Shown one piece after another: positions 20,325 to 31,824 of a DNA stretch of 64,000 nucleotides. A program made the translations under genes and the position numbers. Positions within the stretch are counted from its first letter, which is position 1. Each line of letters starts with the position of its first letter. The DNA is from Nilaparvata lugens (Eukaryota; Arthropoda; Insecta; Hemiptera; Delphacidae): positions 34,274,584-34,338,583 of the forward strand of contig NC_052509.1 of the NCBI RefSeq assembly GCF_014356525.2, read 5' to 3'. Under the pieces are notes generated by a model. The model made no database searches, had not been told where the DNA came from, and was given only the letters and a program-made list of their open reading frames with translations.

Positions 20325-20882
20325 GCTTCCAGCGGAAAATCACGCTTTTTCCACCATACGCCAAACCTAACAAGTGAAAAACGTGTATCTCATGACTTGA
20401 AGATACAGACTTGGATATGGTATCAATCTCTTAGTAATCACGTGTAGAGAAAGAATATCTCTATGATCAGGATCGCAAAAGTATTTGGAATCATTAAAAA
20501 ACGAGTTGGCAGCTGCAGAAATTTGTAAACTTTACAATTTCGAGCTCAGTAGCTCAAGTTATATATGATATAAACCAGATTGATTTACCCAATTCTATAG
20601 TCGATTCTATTCTGTGGGAAAAAGTTCTGATATTCTCAACATTTTCTTAATTACAGGCAGTATTATAAAAATCTACAAAGTTTTCTGCCGCCATCTTGTT
20701 TTTCCATGATGACAAATATTTTTGAGATTTTCATCATGGATATTCCCTTTCTAAACATGATAACGAGTAGATTGATCATTTCAAAGTCTGCACCTTCAAG
20801 GTTTCTTGAGATACACGGTTTTCTGATTGTTAGGTTTGGAATAGGCCTAATATGAAGGAAAAAAGGTGATTTCCGCTGCAAA
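20325..20882. mobile_element. Foldback element of about 560 bp
   Basis: 20,325-20,405 (CCAGCGGAAAATCACG, CCAAACCTAACAAG, CGTGTATCTCATGACTTGAA) is the reverse complement of 20,796-20,882 (TTTCTTGAGATACACG, GTTAGGTTTGG, GTGATTTCCGCTGC). Related words at 19,540-19,740 and 21,126-21,360 suggest further decayed copies. An apparent minus-strand open frame at 20,380-20,520 lies in the arm and is not taken as an exon. Confidence 0.6.
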
Positions 20883-21415
20883 CCGTACTTTTCTCTCTTT
20901 TTCCAATGACACTCCTGCCGTGAAAAATGGACTTACAGCCCTCAAATAGATGTAATTTTGAACACAGTCTCAGTAATAGTAGGTTATGGTTGAAGTTATA
21001 TTAATCATGGTAAGAGCACTTTAAATAAGATGAATATCTCGAACATTATAGTATGGGTAGTTATAAATACTTCGGTGCTAGAATCGAAAACTAAAAAGCA
21101 ATCGATATAAAGAATTCTGTCAGTCATGACCGCCATCTTGAATTTTTCAATGATTAAGAATATTTTCTATGCTTGGATCACCAATATTCTTATTTGGCTT
21201 GTAACGAAGAGATTGAGCCCATTTAGTCCAGTCACAAGGTATTGGGGAATTCCGAACACGCTAAAATTTCGTGCAATGATTTTAGAGTATTGGACTGCTC
21301 GAATACAAAAATTTGACCTTCTAGCCCTGTAGCTTTTTACAGAATCCCCAAAAACACGGTTTTCCGGTTCCTTTTCCAGTTATTTGAGATTGCCGCCAAA
21401 TCAGTCATTGATTAA

Positions 21416-21490
21416 CACCCTGCGGTTCCTCAGGGAAGTAGCTTGGGACCGCTCCTTTTCTTGCTAGTAATCTATGAACTAAAAATGCTG
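21416..21490 (+). pseudogene. Tiny LINE reverse-transcriptase fragment
   Basis: Plus-strand translation VPQGSSLGPLLFLLVIYEL is the conserved reverse-transcriptase block before the catalytic (Y/F)ADD. Nothing recognisable continues on either side, so only a short fossil remains. Confidence 0.6.
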
Positions 21491-21784
21491 AAAAAATTAC
21501 AATATTTTTGATTGAAGAAAATTAATTTTCCAATATTTGAGAAATATTTTCATCGGATGGAAAGATTATCACCGAACTGGATGAATTATCATATTATGGA
21601 ATACAAATTCAAACGTGAACTGAATTTATTAACATTTCAAATAGGTGACATCAGATACTTGTGGATGAGGAAACTGCGTGAGGTCTACTGTTCACAGAGC
21701 TACTAGTATCACATACACAAAGGTAATTTGACGATTGGTGTGACTGGGGATGCTACTCAAATTGAAAATGCTACTTTACTATGA

Positions 21785-22140
21785 CATTAAAAATCTGGTC
21801 CGCCATCTTGAATGCAACTTTATTTTTCTAAATAGGAAGATGGTCATGCGATACATGATTTCGATACAGAATTTCAAGACAAAATGAATGTCGAGAACCG
21901 CACATTGATATCTCAAACAGTTTCGAAGATATTCACATTATTATTAATCAATACCATACAAATCAGAAAAGGAACACATAAGTGGTATTGATTAATAATG
22001 ATAATATCTTCTAAACGGTTTGAGATATCGATGTGCGGTTTCATTCATTTTGTCATGAAATTCCGTATTGAAATATGTATCGCATGACCAACTTCTTGTT
22101 TAAAAAATTGAGTCAAATTCAAAATGACGGACCATATTTG
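21785..22140. mobile_element. Foldback element
   Basis: Left TCCGCCATCTTGAATGCAAC and right TCAAATTCAAAATGACGGAC are inverted. The arms share ATCTCAAACAGTTTCGAAGA against TCTAAACGGTTTGAGATATC, and a nearly perfect inner palindrome of ATTAATCAATACCA / TGGTATTGATTAAT sits at about 21,945-22,000. Non-coding. Confidence 0.7.
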
Positions 22141-22558
22141 ACCGAACGTTTTGAGGTCTATGTTTTAACTCGGATTTTCTTTTGTCTGTCCGTATGTAAC
22201 GCGATTATTGATAGAATTCAATGAGGTTTGGCAGGAGTATTCCTTTTTCAACTGCGCTTCGATGTATACACAAGGTTTTTTTTGGATAATATGAAAAGAA
22301 AAGGAATTCCTCCATACTCTGATATCACTGAATATTATATCATCTACCTTGAAGATAGGATCAATGAGACTATATAATTATTCATAATCGATAAATTATA
22401 TTAAAAATGTAATACTTTGGGAAAAAGAATGCCGATGCGATGCAAAATATTTGCATTTAATGTAGAGTCTGTTACTTCCAAACCAAAATTAACAGTTACT
22501 TCCAATACTAAATAAATATTTGAGAAGATGCATTACAATTGAATGAATCAGTACATAC

Positions 22559-22721
22559 CCTTTTTCAGGAGTGTTCCTACGCAACTATTATTCTTTTCAA
22601 TACCTGGAAGACTTTTTTGGTTTCTATTGGAAAGCTTCGGAATGAATTCAATTTTTGTGTAAGCCTCGATATTATGGGCACTTGCTTTATTGCAAAGGTT
22701 TAGATCATCAGTGAGTAATAT
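22559..22721 (-). CDS. SWT1: Swt1-like gene, exon 7: end of PIN domain
   Basis: Acceptor CTTTCCAG at 22,722-22,729, donor GTATGT from 22,558. Frame 0 at entry, phase 1 at exit. It begins ILLTDDLNLCNKASAHNIEA; TDD supplies a late acidic residue of the PIN metal site, and the LCNKA run is characteristic of Swt1-type PIN domains. The C-terminal part after it (FIPKLSNRNQKSLPGIEKNN) is not recognised. I did not find exon 8; nothing suitable is visible between 22,540 and the left edge, so the 3' end may lie outside the window or in poorly conserved exons. Confidence 0.75.
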
Positions 22722-22915
22722 CTGGAAAGTTACCAAAAGGAAGGAGAATGAAAATTACTACACAAAGATGCACATAATGTAAATTGAACAAATAAATAAA
22801 CAGAAGAATGTATACAATTTCCTAGTTTTAAAATTATACTGAAAGTGGAGTGTTGATTATCCGATCAAACTGAGGATATTAACATAGTTTAGAGTAGTTG
22901 GAAAGTGTGCCATAC

Positions 22916-23178
22916 CGTTTTCCGATCGATTCCGATGATTTGCAAACAGCAAGCTAATATGTTGTCGTCAGGCACTACAATCTTTATCAACTCGCTGCAA
23001 AGCTTTTCCGAAACAGAATTTTGGACTATCATGTTGCTCGACTTATTGCTGAAACAACTACGAATAAATCGGATCGCATTTCTGCAGTGGGTTGCTGGTA
23101 GGCCTTTCAGTTTATGCTTTAGATGATCCAACTCTTGTAGTACTTGCCAAGGCACAATTACATTGATTTTACTCCCAC
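22916..23178 (-). CDS. SWT1: Swt1-like gene, exon 6: central PIN domain
   Basis: Acceptor TTATCTGTTGCAG, donor GTATGG. Enters in phase 1 and leaves in phase 0. Encodes KINVIVPWQVLQELDHLKHK (the Glu in QEL is the second conserved acid), an ARNAI-like helix (RNAIRFIRSCF) and VVPDDNILACCLQII, whose Asp pair gives the third acidic position. These spacings fit PIN-domain endoribonucleases of the Swt1/SMG6 class. Swt1 proteins act in nuclear mRNP quality control; that role is inferred from the family. The intron to exon 7 is only 194 bp. Confidence 0.85.
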
Positions 23179-23709
23179 CTGCAACAGATAATTTTATTAT
23201 TTTTCTCAAATGTTGTGAAGAATGGATAGAAAACAGTTTAAGACAAAAACATTACAACAATCCTCTTTGTATTGTGAAAAACACCAAATTTTAGCAAATT
23301 ATAACTATAAAATAATGTTACACAATCAAAATCAATTTATTATATTTGCAAAGAATTAAATACTCCCTAGTACATTTTTAGTACAAGATGCTATTAAATG
23401 GACTTTTGTATCTTGCGAGTGGTGTGATTAGTTGCTGTCAACACCTTTTTCATAATAAATATTGCAAATACATATTTTGAAATTGGGCCATTAATTTGCA
23501 AATATTCTCCATAATAAACTAATACTCTATAACCACTGTTTTATTCCTTTTGTTTCAATAACAATCGACTAGCAATGTTGAATTAACCTGCAGGGAATTT
23601 CCCATTAACTAAAACGACACCTTGATGCCTACTAAAAATAAAAATTCTCTCTCAGTAAAACGGTACATAATTTGATAAGATTAAACATTTTTAATTAGAG
23701 TGAGCTTAC

Positions 23710-23890
23710 CAGCTAACTCGAAATGGGTCAAAGATTCGAGCAAAGCCGAGTCCCGAATGATTATGTTGGTGTCGATTACAACGAACGTATCATCCAGTGT
23801 GGCTTCATCAATTTCCATAGGGATAACTTCATTTTCCAAATGTTGCCATTCGGTATTCACCGATTTCGACTGAATTTCTTCAAATTCGTT
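23710..23890 (-). CDS. SWT1: Swt1-like gene, exon 5: start of PIN domain
   Basis: Acceptor TTTTTTTCAG, donor GTAAGC. Enters in phase 0 and leaves in phase 1, matching exon 6. After an acidic linker it reads TFVVIDTNIIIRDSALLESL: hydrophobic strand, then the DTN motif holding the first catalytic Asp of PIN nucleases. With exons 6 and 7, all four acidic positions of the PIN site are present, so the nuclease looks intact. Exon 5 to 6 are separated by 531 bp. Confidence 0.85.
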
Positions 23891-24119
23891 CTGAAAAAAA
23901 ATGCATTCCCATACAATCCGTGTTGTTGAATGAAGAGCTATTTACAAGCCATTATAGATCATACTTTTAACAATCTGACTTACTAATTGAAAAAGCGTTG
24001 CAAGTCCTTACTGATGACTAGAGCCTGCGCCATTGTCCATTTGTTTGTTTGTTCGTTTAGCCTACTTTTGATTGCTTTTATCGAATTGAAATAGTGATTA
24101 AATAGGGATAAATTAAGTT

Positions 24120-25397
24120 CTAGTCGAGACGCCGATGAGTGAACATCGTTATCGGTTCGCTCTAGCCTAGGTCTCCAGCCTGGCGTGCCGGTCGTTGTAA
24201 TACGTTATCATGTACTCATATAACGAGTGTTTATACTAAAAGTTGAATCGTTTTTTTTTATTATTATAAAGAATTCTTTCGTGAAGTCTAGTGTGACAGC
24301 GTGTATAGTGGTCAGTGACTATCAGAATATACAAACAACTTCTACGATGGGGTCTTGTTCCAAGTGTGCAAACAAAATCAAACATCAAAAAGATAGGCTT
24401 ACGTGCTCAACCTGTAAATCAACTTTCCATATAAAATGTGTAAAGCTGCGTACACATATTCGCGCTTCCAACCCGCACCGAGCACGCTCCTCCCTCGTAC
24501 CGCCATCGAACCACAGTCGCTCCGCCCACGCACCCATCATGAACGTTACGGAAGATGTTAGATCTTCTCGCGTTCCCCGGTCGAACCACTCTTGCTCGCC
24601 GGTCGATCATCAATCGCTCTGCTGGAGTGACGTTCGGTTGCGGAGCAGAGCGAAAGTCTGTACGCACCTTTAGAGTTGACTTCACGAAACTCGATAAGGA
24701 TACGTGGAAATGCAACTCTTGTTTGGGTGAAAACTCGTCTGATTCACAGTGATTCGTCGTTGTCACCATCTAAAGACGCAATCCTTGCGTCCATAGCCAG
24801 TATGCAGACAAACATGGAAAAGCAGATAGGTGCAGTGGCCACTAATGTAATTGACATTAAGAATGAACTAGTAGGTGTCAATAGCACTATCACCAAAATG
24901 CAGGACACTCTTGCACTGCTTGCATCCTGATAATGAATCGCATAAGTCGGAGTTTTTGAAAATTAGGGAAGAAAATGACAAGCTGAAAAACACTGTTCAT
25001 CTTCTTGATGACAAAATCAAAGATATGGAACAGTTTAGCAGGAAAGACAACATAGAAATTACAGGTGTTCCGTACAACCGAGGGGAAAATTTATATGGTT
25101 TGTTGGACAAAATCGCTGCCTTTATTGATGTCAACTACAACATAAACTTTATTTCAACCGAGCACCGCTAACGCGTGACTAACGAACGTCCCAATCCACC
25201 TATAATTGTCAAGTTCATATCTAGAGACTACAAGTCATCGTGGATAGGAGCTGCACGGGCCAATCGCAAGAAACTGACAGCAGCTGCTTTCTACCTGATT
25301 CCACTTAACCTCAATAATATTGTTCTGATACTTGATAAATATGTTTTGATAATTGATTATTATTATTATTATTAATTATTATTATTATTATTAGCGT
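24120..25397 (+). pseudogene. LINE ORF1 remnant with PHD-like zinc finger
   Basis: ATG at 24,347 opens a protein starting GSCSKCANKIKHQKDRLTCS, a C4HC3 (PHD-type) finger continuing TFHIKCVKL. The last CxxC pair (DTWKCNSC) comes about 230 bp later, after a GC-rich insertion. Further downstream come a coiled coil (NESHKSEFLKIREENDKLKN) and an RNA-binding-like block (EQFSRKDNIEITGVPY; PPIIVKFISRDYK). At least three frameshifts break it. PHD-plus-coiled-coil ORF1 proteins are common in insect non-LTR retrotransposons. It ends in a (TTA)n tract at about 25,353-25,397; no ORF2 follows. Confidence 0.75.
24446..24668. mobile_element. GC-rich MITE inside the ORF1 zinc finger
   Basis: About 222 bp, visibly GC-richer than its surroundings, bounded by CTGCGTACACA on the left and TGTACGCAC on the right (shared inverted word TGCGTACA). 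It interrupts the zinc finger between CVKL and the DFTKLDKDTWKC stretch. No coding capacity of its own. No clear target duplication seen. Confidence 0.55.
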
Positions 25398-26640
25398 ATG
25401 GCTTTCAATGGTGGGGAGACCCAAGGGTATTTCCACCTCGCCGTATTATAGTCCAAAGTTCCCTAATGGGAAACCGGACACTAAGGTTATAGTCAGCACA
25501 ATACTATAATTATATTAATATAATAATAGTATTGTTTTGGTAATCAATATTGTTTTCACAAACTCTGTATAATAATATGGCAAATGTGAAACAGCTGCAT
25601 CAAAGAAATTATCTAAAAAACATATGTTTAGGAAAACCATAGTTTTGAACTTCGTTTTCTTGATGCAATGTATAGGCCTACACGTGGCATAAATTATTAA
25701 TTTTTCAGCTAGAACAGTTTTTTGAGACTGCTAAATAAACGTCTACAGTTTTGCAGTCTTACAGTCAATGCTGTATCGGCAATATGAAAACGCATGCAGT
25801 TAATATGTCTTTAAATAAAGGTATTGATATTCACATGAATTAATTATTCTCTACCATTTTTATTTAATCACAATTTGAAAATTATTCTTTCATTCTTCAG
25901 TAATTGATAAATGCAATATGAACAACTCTCTTTCATGAGGTGGATTATAAACAACTCTCTTTCGCAGGTGAATATTTTTTTCAACATTTTCCAGTTTCTC
26001 AATGATAGGGGAGTGATAATTGTTTGTATAGGTCTTCTGAGGAACTATTATCTAGACCTACAGCTGGAACCAATCAACTACACTTCAACTCCAAACTATC
26101 GTTTTAATACCATAGGATACACAGGATAGGATACCAATTTATCACAGGGTGACGTGTTTATTACAGCTGGTAACTTTAGATGCTAAATCATATTATCACA
26201 ATATGATCTTGAATCATGATCATCTTTCCGTTCTTCGGTAGCCGCTCGGCCGACAATTTTGAAAATATAGGTCTGTAAAATGGATTAATAAATAATTATT
26301 ATTAGCCTCCCTTTTAAAATTTCTGTTCAGAAACCATCCCCAATATTCACACAAAATATTCCCAATGTTTGATGCCGTTATGTCAAGTAGTTTTCAAGTC
26401 TATAGGGAACAAACAAACAAACACATAAACAGACATTAATTTTTATATACTAAAACAAAAGCCTCTCTAAATGGAGGTAGAATGATAAGGTTGACAACTT
26501 TCAGTTCTGTTCTTTTAACATTTTTGTTTTCAAATCACTTTCAAAAAGTTCATGTAGTACCTACTATTGTGTTTGAGACACTTCTGGTGCTATCATAGTT
26601 TCACCACTATTCTGTTCCACAGTCATATCTCTTGCAGTCG
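25398..26640. other. Unassigned, repeat-like
   Basis: 25,398-25,510 (GGTGGGGAGACCCAAGGG, GGAAACCGGACACTAAGG) follows the TTA tract and reads like the end of another dispersed element. 26,460-26,490 (AAAAGCCTCTCTAAATGGAG) looks MITE-like. I see no gene. Confidence 0.3.
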
Positions 26641-26878
26641 TTAACTATACCGTATCGATAATAAATTAAAGAGTTGGCTTATACACGTACGGGATAGGAA
26701 AATTATGTTTGATGCATCATCACGTCTGAACTACTGGACTAATTAACTTGAAATTTTGCATATAGATTCCAAGGATGGTTATAGGCCTATTTCTAATTCT
26801 TCAAAATTGCATTACGTCAAGTTTTCAGTTTGTCAACTTTAACAATAGATCCTTGCGGAGCACGGGTTTCTGCTTGTT
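26640..26878 (+). mobile_element. Decayed Helitron-like 3' end
   Basis: Ends in a short hairpin (CCTTGCGGAGCACGGG at 26,851-26,866), then TTTCTGCTTG, where CTTG could be a mutated CTAG. Hairpin plus CTRR is the Helitron 3' signature. The body (CATCACGTCTGAACTACTGG) is non-coding. Confidence 0.4.
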
Positions 26879-27010
26879 ATTTATAAAGTGGAACTCCCCC
26901 CCCCCCTACACACCTAGGGGGATTCCAAAATATGTTGTATATTGTATTTCTTATTTGTGTACTATGTTTTTTGGAAATAAACTGAATTGAATTGAATTGA
27001 AAAAAAAAAT
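26879..27010 (+). repeat. Retroposon 3' tail with (TTGAA)n and poly(A)
   Basis: AATAAACTGAATTGAATTGA followed by a 9-10 base A run at 26,999-27,009. A 12-base C run lies at about 26,896-26,907. The AATAAA plus short tandem tail is typical of LINE 3' ends. Inverted tails of similar look start at 28,505 and 37,858. Confidence 0.5.
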
Positions 27011-28500
27011 TTCAACACATATTCTTTGAATGTACTGATCGAGTTCGTTGGACAACGAAATTTCTTCTTTGTACTTTTTGAGTAAATCACAGGAAAACAT
27101 TGAAAGTGCATAAATAATGTGTCGTAGTTTATCAATACACGTTACAAATCAGATTTCAGCTAGATTCTAAAATTGCATGAATTAAGGCTGTGCGAGCAGC
27201 TAAAATTCCTTTTTACTGGTGATAATTTTTCAATTTCCTATATAACATAAAGATTTCAAAATGAAAAAATCCCATGACAATGTTTTTCATCCAATTATTA
27301 CTTTTTGAGATATGAGCGCACAAAATTTAAATTTTTGAGACAGATCCCTTCAAATACGATAGAAGATAAATATTCATGAAACTTTGAGGATACATTATTC
27401 TTCATATTATTGATGAAATGGAGAATTTTTTTATAGAATATCAACTTTTGAAAATAGAATAATTTCTACACTGTCTGCAAATAAACATGCTATAGAATAG
27501 AATCATCGGTCTTAGGAGAGAAAAGTAGACTCAAGTTTTTCAACACCACCATAGAAATGTCAGTGATGAGTGGCATGTAGGGGAAGGCCAGGGATCTCAA
27601 CTTATCTCGCGGTTTCTACAATCTACATGACCTCATTCAATAAAGAAAAATTCCTTCGACACATAGTCTAGTAGCTCACACACATCCGCGTCTGCGGCGG
27701 AATTTTTTGTAATTTAATTCGTCACTTGGGTCACAATTTTACACGGGGAATTCATGTATCATACGGACCACTTTCTCTTTTAAAAAAATTAAGTTGGATT
27801 CAAAATGACGGATCTAAGATGGAGGAAAAACTTTTGAAGCGACATAGAAGTAGTTTTTCAATTCGAAATTATCATTTAAAAGTAATATGAAGCTGTTTTC
27901 CATAATTTTCACCAATCCTGTAAAGTGTATATTATAGCATAAAGCTGGATTTCGCACACAACAGTGACAGTAAACAGTAAAAATATGATTCCCACCAGAA
28001 GTTAGAATTTCTAATTTGACTATTCCCACTCATCCCGGCCGAGTGAGTATGAATAATACCATGACAACTTATGGGAAATTCAGTTCTATAGGTATAGGAA
28101 ATGTTGGGAGACTGACTTAATCATAATCAAACCATAAGGGGATAGTTGACTGTTGGGCTTATACAGTGGGAGGGTATAAGTTACCATATAAGTTGAAGAG
28201 TTTAAGTTGGGGTATAAGTTCAAGATTACAGTTGGTAGCACTGTGGAACGAGCAGTTCTTTGACATTTTTCACAATATTACTGGCTTGGTAGGTACATCA
28301 TGAATAATTATTTATGGATATTTATTTATTAATTTACATGGGCTTGTCACTGTGAAGGCAAGGTGTTCCGTACATCCATGAACCGAAGGAAACACTTGGA
28401 AAAGTAATCACTGCCTTTCCCCAAGATTTGCTACATTGTCATTCCAGAGTTAACATAACAGGCTGTGAACGCAAAATTGAATAACTTCTTCCCAATGTCA
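27011..28500. other. Unassigned
   Basis: No gene seen. Short patches (27,770-27,840: AAAATGACGGATCTAAGATG) resemble the ends of the foldback family at 14,047 and 21,785. No other structure I can support. Confidence 0.3.
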
Positions 28501-28504
28501 CTTT

Positions 28505-28620
28505 CAATCAATCAATAATTTTATTCAATTCAACACAATATACATAGAAGAAATAAAAATACAAAAACACAAACAAAAATAAATTTCTAATAAAATACAA
28601 ATAGCCTATAGGCTTCATGT
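28505..28620 (-). repeat. Inverted retroposon tail
   Basis: CAATCAATCAATAATTTTAT at the left is the reverse complement of an (ATTG)n / AATAAA tail. An A-rich stretch follows. Probably the 3' end of the LINE whose ORF2 C-terminus lies at 28,869-29,165. Confidence 0.45.
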
Positions 28621-28868
28621 TGGGGTGTGCTGGAAAAAAGAAAGGAGGAAAATACCTAGCCAACTATGGTTTCCCATGTAATAGGTGGGTAGAGGCTATA
28701 AAAATAAGGAATTAATGGTGAAGAGGAGCGGAAAAGGGAAGAATTGGAAAAGATTGGAAAAAAGAGAGAAAAAATATGAGCAAAAATTGTAAGCGAGTCC
28801 ACTTTCAACAAATGCATCTAAAAGAAATGGCCATGCAAACAGTAGTTAGAGCAGAAATCTCGAGACGC

Positions 28869-29165
28869 TCAGGTTTTTATTTCTAGTTTAGTTCTTCCAC
28901 TAATCTTAGTGTCTATGAGGAAGTGGTCCGGAATAAGGTTTATTATTTTAGTGCTTATATAAATCAACTGTTTCCTTAAACATTCAATATTGGTATGATA
29001 TGTGACATATCTATTTGCAGTGGTCCTTAAATGATAATTATTGACAATTGAATTTAAAGTGCGAGGAAAATGGGATTTATATTTCATCAAGTATTTAATT
29101 ACGGTTTTTATATATAATTGGCGTATTTTCATTACCTTAAAGTCACTAAAAACCACCATCTCGGT
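28869..29165 (-). pseudogene. LINE ORF2 C-terminal remnant
   Basis: Open minus-strand frame of 96 codons with YIKTVIKYLMKYKSHFPRTL, LRTTANRYVTYHTNIECLRK and STKIINLIPDHF. This is the arrangement of the basic C-terminal tail of CR1/Jockey-like reverse transcriptases (KYK...P.R, TRxxxR, GxKIxNxLP). The reverse-transcriptase core is absent. Confidence 0.6.
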
Positions 29166-29543
29166 AGGATACAGTCTATAAGACCATACGAAGTCAAGTC
29201 TGTGACACTAGAATGATCATTAATGGTTAAAGACCTCGTTCTATTAATCAGGTAGCTTTTAAATAAGTCGAGGGGGCCCCCCCTAAACCCATAGGACTCA
29301 AGTTTGTCGAATAAAGTATTATGTTAGAAAGTAAAGAGGCACTTTATTTTGGATATTTTGATTGTACATTCTACAATCATAAAACAGCATGCTGGATTGT
29401 TTCATTTGTTAAACATCTCTTTTATGAATTATTCGTGAGGATTAACTCTTTTTTCCAGTGATCCTGTGCCACTCTTTAAATAGGACTGGTCAGATCTATT
29501 TGTATTGGATTATGACAGCGAATAAGTAAAAAATGAAACATAC

Positions 29544-29764
29544 TTCAGTTGAAGGTGTCCAGTCCATAGGTTCGAGCTCCTCGTTGAGCTTAAATAGTAT
29601 ACCACCGATTCGCCTTGCATCAAAGACTGGCACTTTGCTATCTTCAAACTTCTCTCCCGATTGTAATTTATTAGCTTCATTGTCAGTTGTGTTGCCTCTG
29701 CTCACTGTACTTGGCTGGTCATCTTCTGAGTCAGTGTAGTCAGGGAGTTCAGGCTCGGGTTTAT
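29544..29764 (-). CDS. SWT1: Swt1-like gene, exon 4: acidic linker
   Basis: Acceptor TTTGTTTTAG, donor GTATGT. Enters phase 1 and leaves phase 0, compatible with both neighbours. Encodes a low-complexity acidic segment (PEPELPDYTDSEDDQPSTVS) and KLNEELEPMDWTPSTE; an EPMDW-type motif before the PIN domain is something I associate with Swt1 proteins, from memory. No domain of its own. Separated from exon 5 by 5,653 bp containing the PHD LINE and Helitron-like repeats. Confidence 0.7.
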
Positions 29765-29939
29765 CTAAAACAAACAAATAATATTAATTTTGTTTTGCTG
29801 ATGATGGCAACTCAAGTATACAGAGTTGGTGAAAATTATGAAAGCAGCTTAATATTAATTTTAGAATGATAATTTGACAGTATGATTCATTGTGGACCAA
29901 TTCGATTAAAAAACTAATTTTCTGTCGCTTCACAATTTT

Positions 29940-30130
29940 GGTCCACCATGTTGGAACCACCATTTTAAAAGCAACTCCATTTTTATAGAAATGTGGTAAT
30001 ATGATACATGATTTCGATACAAGAGAAAATAAATGGCAAAACCCGCACATCGATATCTCAAACTGTTTCAAAGTTATTCACATTTAAAAATACTAATAAA
30101 TCATACAAAAATGGAATAAATGAGTATATG
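29940..30130 (+). repeat. Half of a foldback element
   Basis: Contains ATACATGATTTCGATACAAG, CCCGCACATCGATATCTCAA and CTGTTTCAAAGTTATTCACA, as in the elements at 14,047 and 21,785. The second arm is missing. Confidence 0.5.
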
Positions 30131-30169
30131 AAAATCAATAAAATCCCAACTATCAAATTTCACTTTTTC

Positions 30170-30380
30170 AAGTATTAGTGAACACATCTAGTAACATTTA
30201 CTCACATTTTTATTCAACACTTTCAACAGAAAAGTTTGATCTGTCAGATTTAGGGCTTATAACTTTTGACACAATGCTCGGATCACATCGTACTACACTT
30301 CATTCTTCTCGGCTCGTCAAGGCGGTTCAAAATCAAGCATCACAAGTCAAATTCGGTCGAAAAATGGAAAATTAATTTTT
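30170..30380 (-). repeat. Dispersed repeat family A, partial copy
   Basis: Minus-orientation block with ACTTTTGACACAATGCTCGG and TTCTCGGCTCGTCAAGGCGG, matching the 31,028-31,120 part of family A. Confidence 0.6.
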
Positions 30381-30939
30381 GAGAGTACCTATTTCAACCG
30401 GCATTTCAATACACAGAAGAGAAATGACAAATTTCTATGTTCAAAGCTATGTTTCTCGCTAACCCGTTATTATAAAAAGCATTACTTGATCTTTAAATGT
30501 ACAATAGAATCTTCTCTTTCATTTGCTGTAAACTAGACATGAAAAAAATGCTCGTAAAGTTAGATTATATTATTAAAAATATCCGGTAATTGAAGATATT
30601 TTCCTCATATTAACGGTCTTGGCAGTTCTATGATGGGAAAAAGTTATTAAAGATGAATCATAGGCAGCCGAGCATGTAGAGTATGAAATTATCTACAATT
30701 TGAAATCAATCGTAAGTTTCTATGATGTATCAGACTCGTTCTAGAAACTCTTGGTTACTACTGTTAACCACCAAAAAAATGAAAGAGCAAAAATCGCCAT
30801 TTTTAAAATCTTCTGTCAGGTTCGAATGGTATTGGAATCAAAAGTATTATTCATTGAAGTGGGAAGAGGGAGAACACTTTCACATCCTCACAAGATTTAG
30901 GAATTTTATCTGAAGTAGTTCACAATATATGCAGCTATG

Positions 30940-31824
30940 AATATAGAAATTGGTCATTTTTTGTGTATGGGAATATGGGCTTAAGTACACTGAACAATAA
31001 ATTATCAATTTTACGATCAAATGTGACTTATGATGCATGATTTTGGGCCGCCTTGACGAGACGAGAAGAATGAAGTATAGTACGATGAGATCCGAGCATT
31101 GTGTCAAACGTTATAGGTGTTTAAAATTTTGATCCTTGAGGTGTCCTTAAGCGCGCCTTTCCACTAGGAAATACTGAAATGAAGTGCATCTAACAGTGCA
31201 TCACTGTGCGAAATATCAATGTGACGACAATTTAGTTGGTGATGATGGTTGAAGCTAAAAACTAGGTGTTTTTCACAATACAAAGAGCATTGTTGTCAGG
31301 TGTACCTGGAAATTTATACGAGATAGAGCGCTCTACCTGATCTCTCATTGTAGAGCACAAAAATACGCTCAAAGATAATAGAGCAAAAATACAATAAAAA
31401 TATATAATTATTGAATTAAACATCTAAATGATAACAATCGGAAGATATTGATGATCAAAAACTAAATACATCAAAGTTGATTTTTTCTTTAAATATTAGT
31501 AATTTTTGAAAAATAATAACTCAGTAGGCCTACTCATTGGAGATAGACAGTTCTGATTGATCTCATTTTATTCAAAATTTTATAATCTGAAAAAAATGCG
31601 AGAGCAAATTTTTCTGTACGTTTACTGGATTTGGCGAAAATAGCTAAAACTGGAAAATTAACCGAAAATACGAGGTTTTTGGGCCATTCTGTATGAAACA
31701 CAAGGAATTTTTGCATGAAAAAATTGGTTCTGGATTTCTCTCAGGTATCCAAATAATATATTTTAAAAAATCAGAACTACAATATATATTGCGAACACTA
31801 ATGTATATAGTGACTGGATTATAA
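30940..31824 (+). repeat. Dispersed repeat family A, near-complete copy
   Basis: Starts TTGTGTATGGGAATATGG and ends with TATATAGTGACTGGATTATA. It holds all family blocks (CGCCTTGACGAGACGAGAAG, GGTGTCCTTAAGCGCGCC, CATTGTTGTCAGGTGTACCT, GCTAAAACTGGAAAATTAAC). No open frame. A separate inverted-repeat element abuts its right end. Confidence 0.65.

Noticed and set aside
20380..20520. Minus-strand open stretch after a TTTCTGCAG acceptor that fits phase 1, possible Swt1 exon 8
   Set aside because: It lies within the arm of a foldback element (matching 20,796-20,882 inverted) and shows no Swt1 similarity.
24419..24769. 116-codon minus-strand open frame
   Set aside because: It overlaps the GC-rich insertion and the PHD ORF1 on the opposite strand; GC-richness alone explains the open frame.
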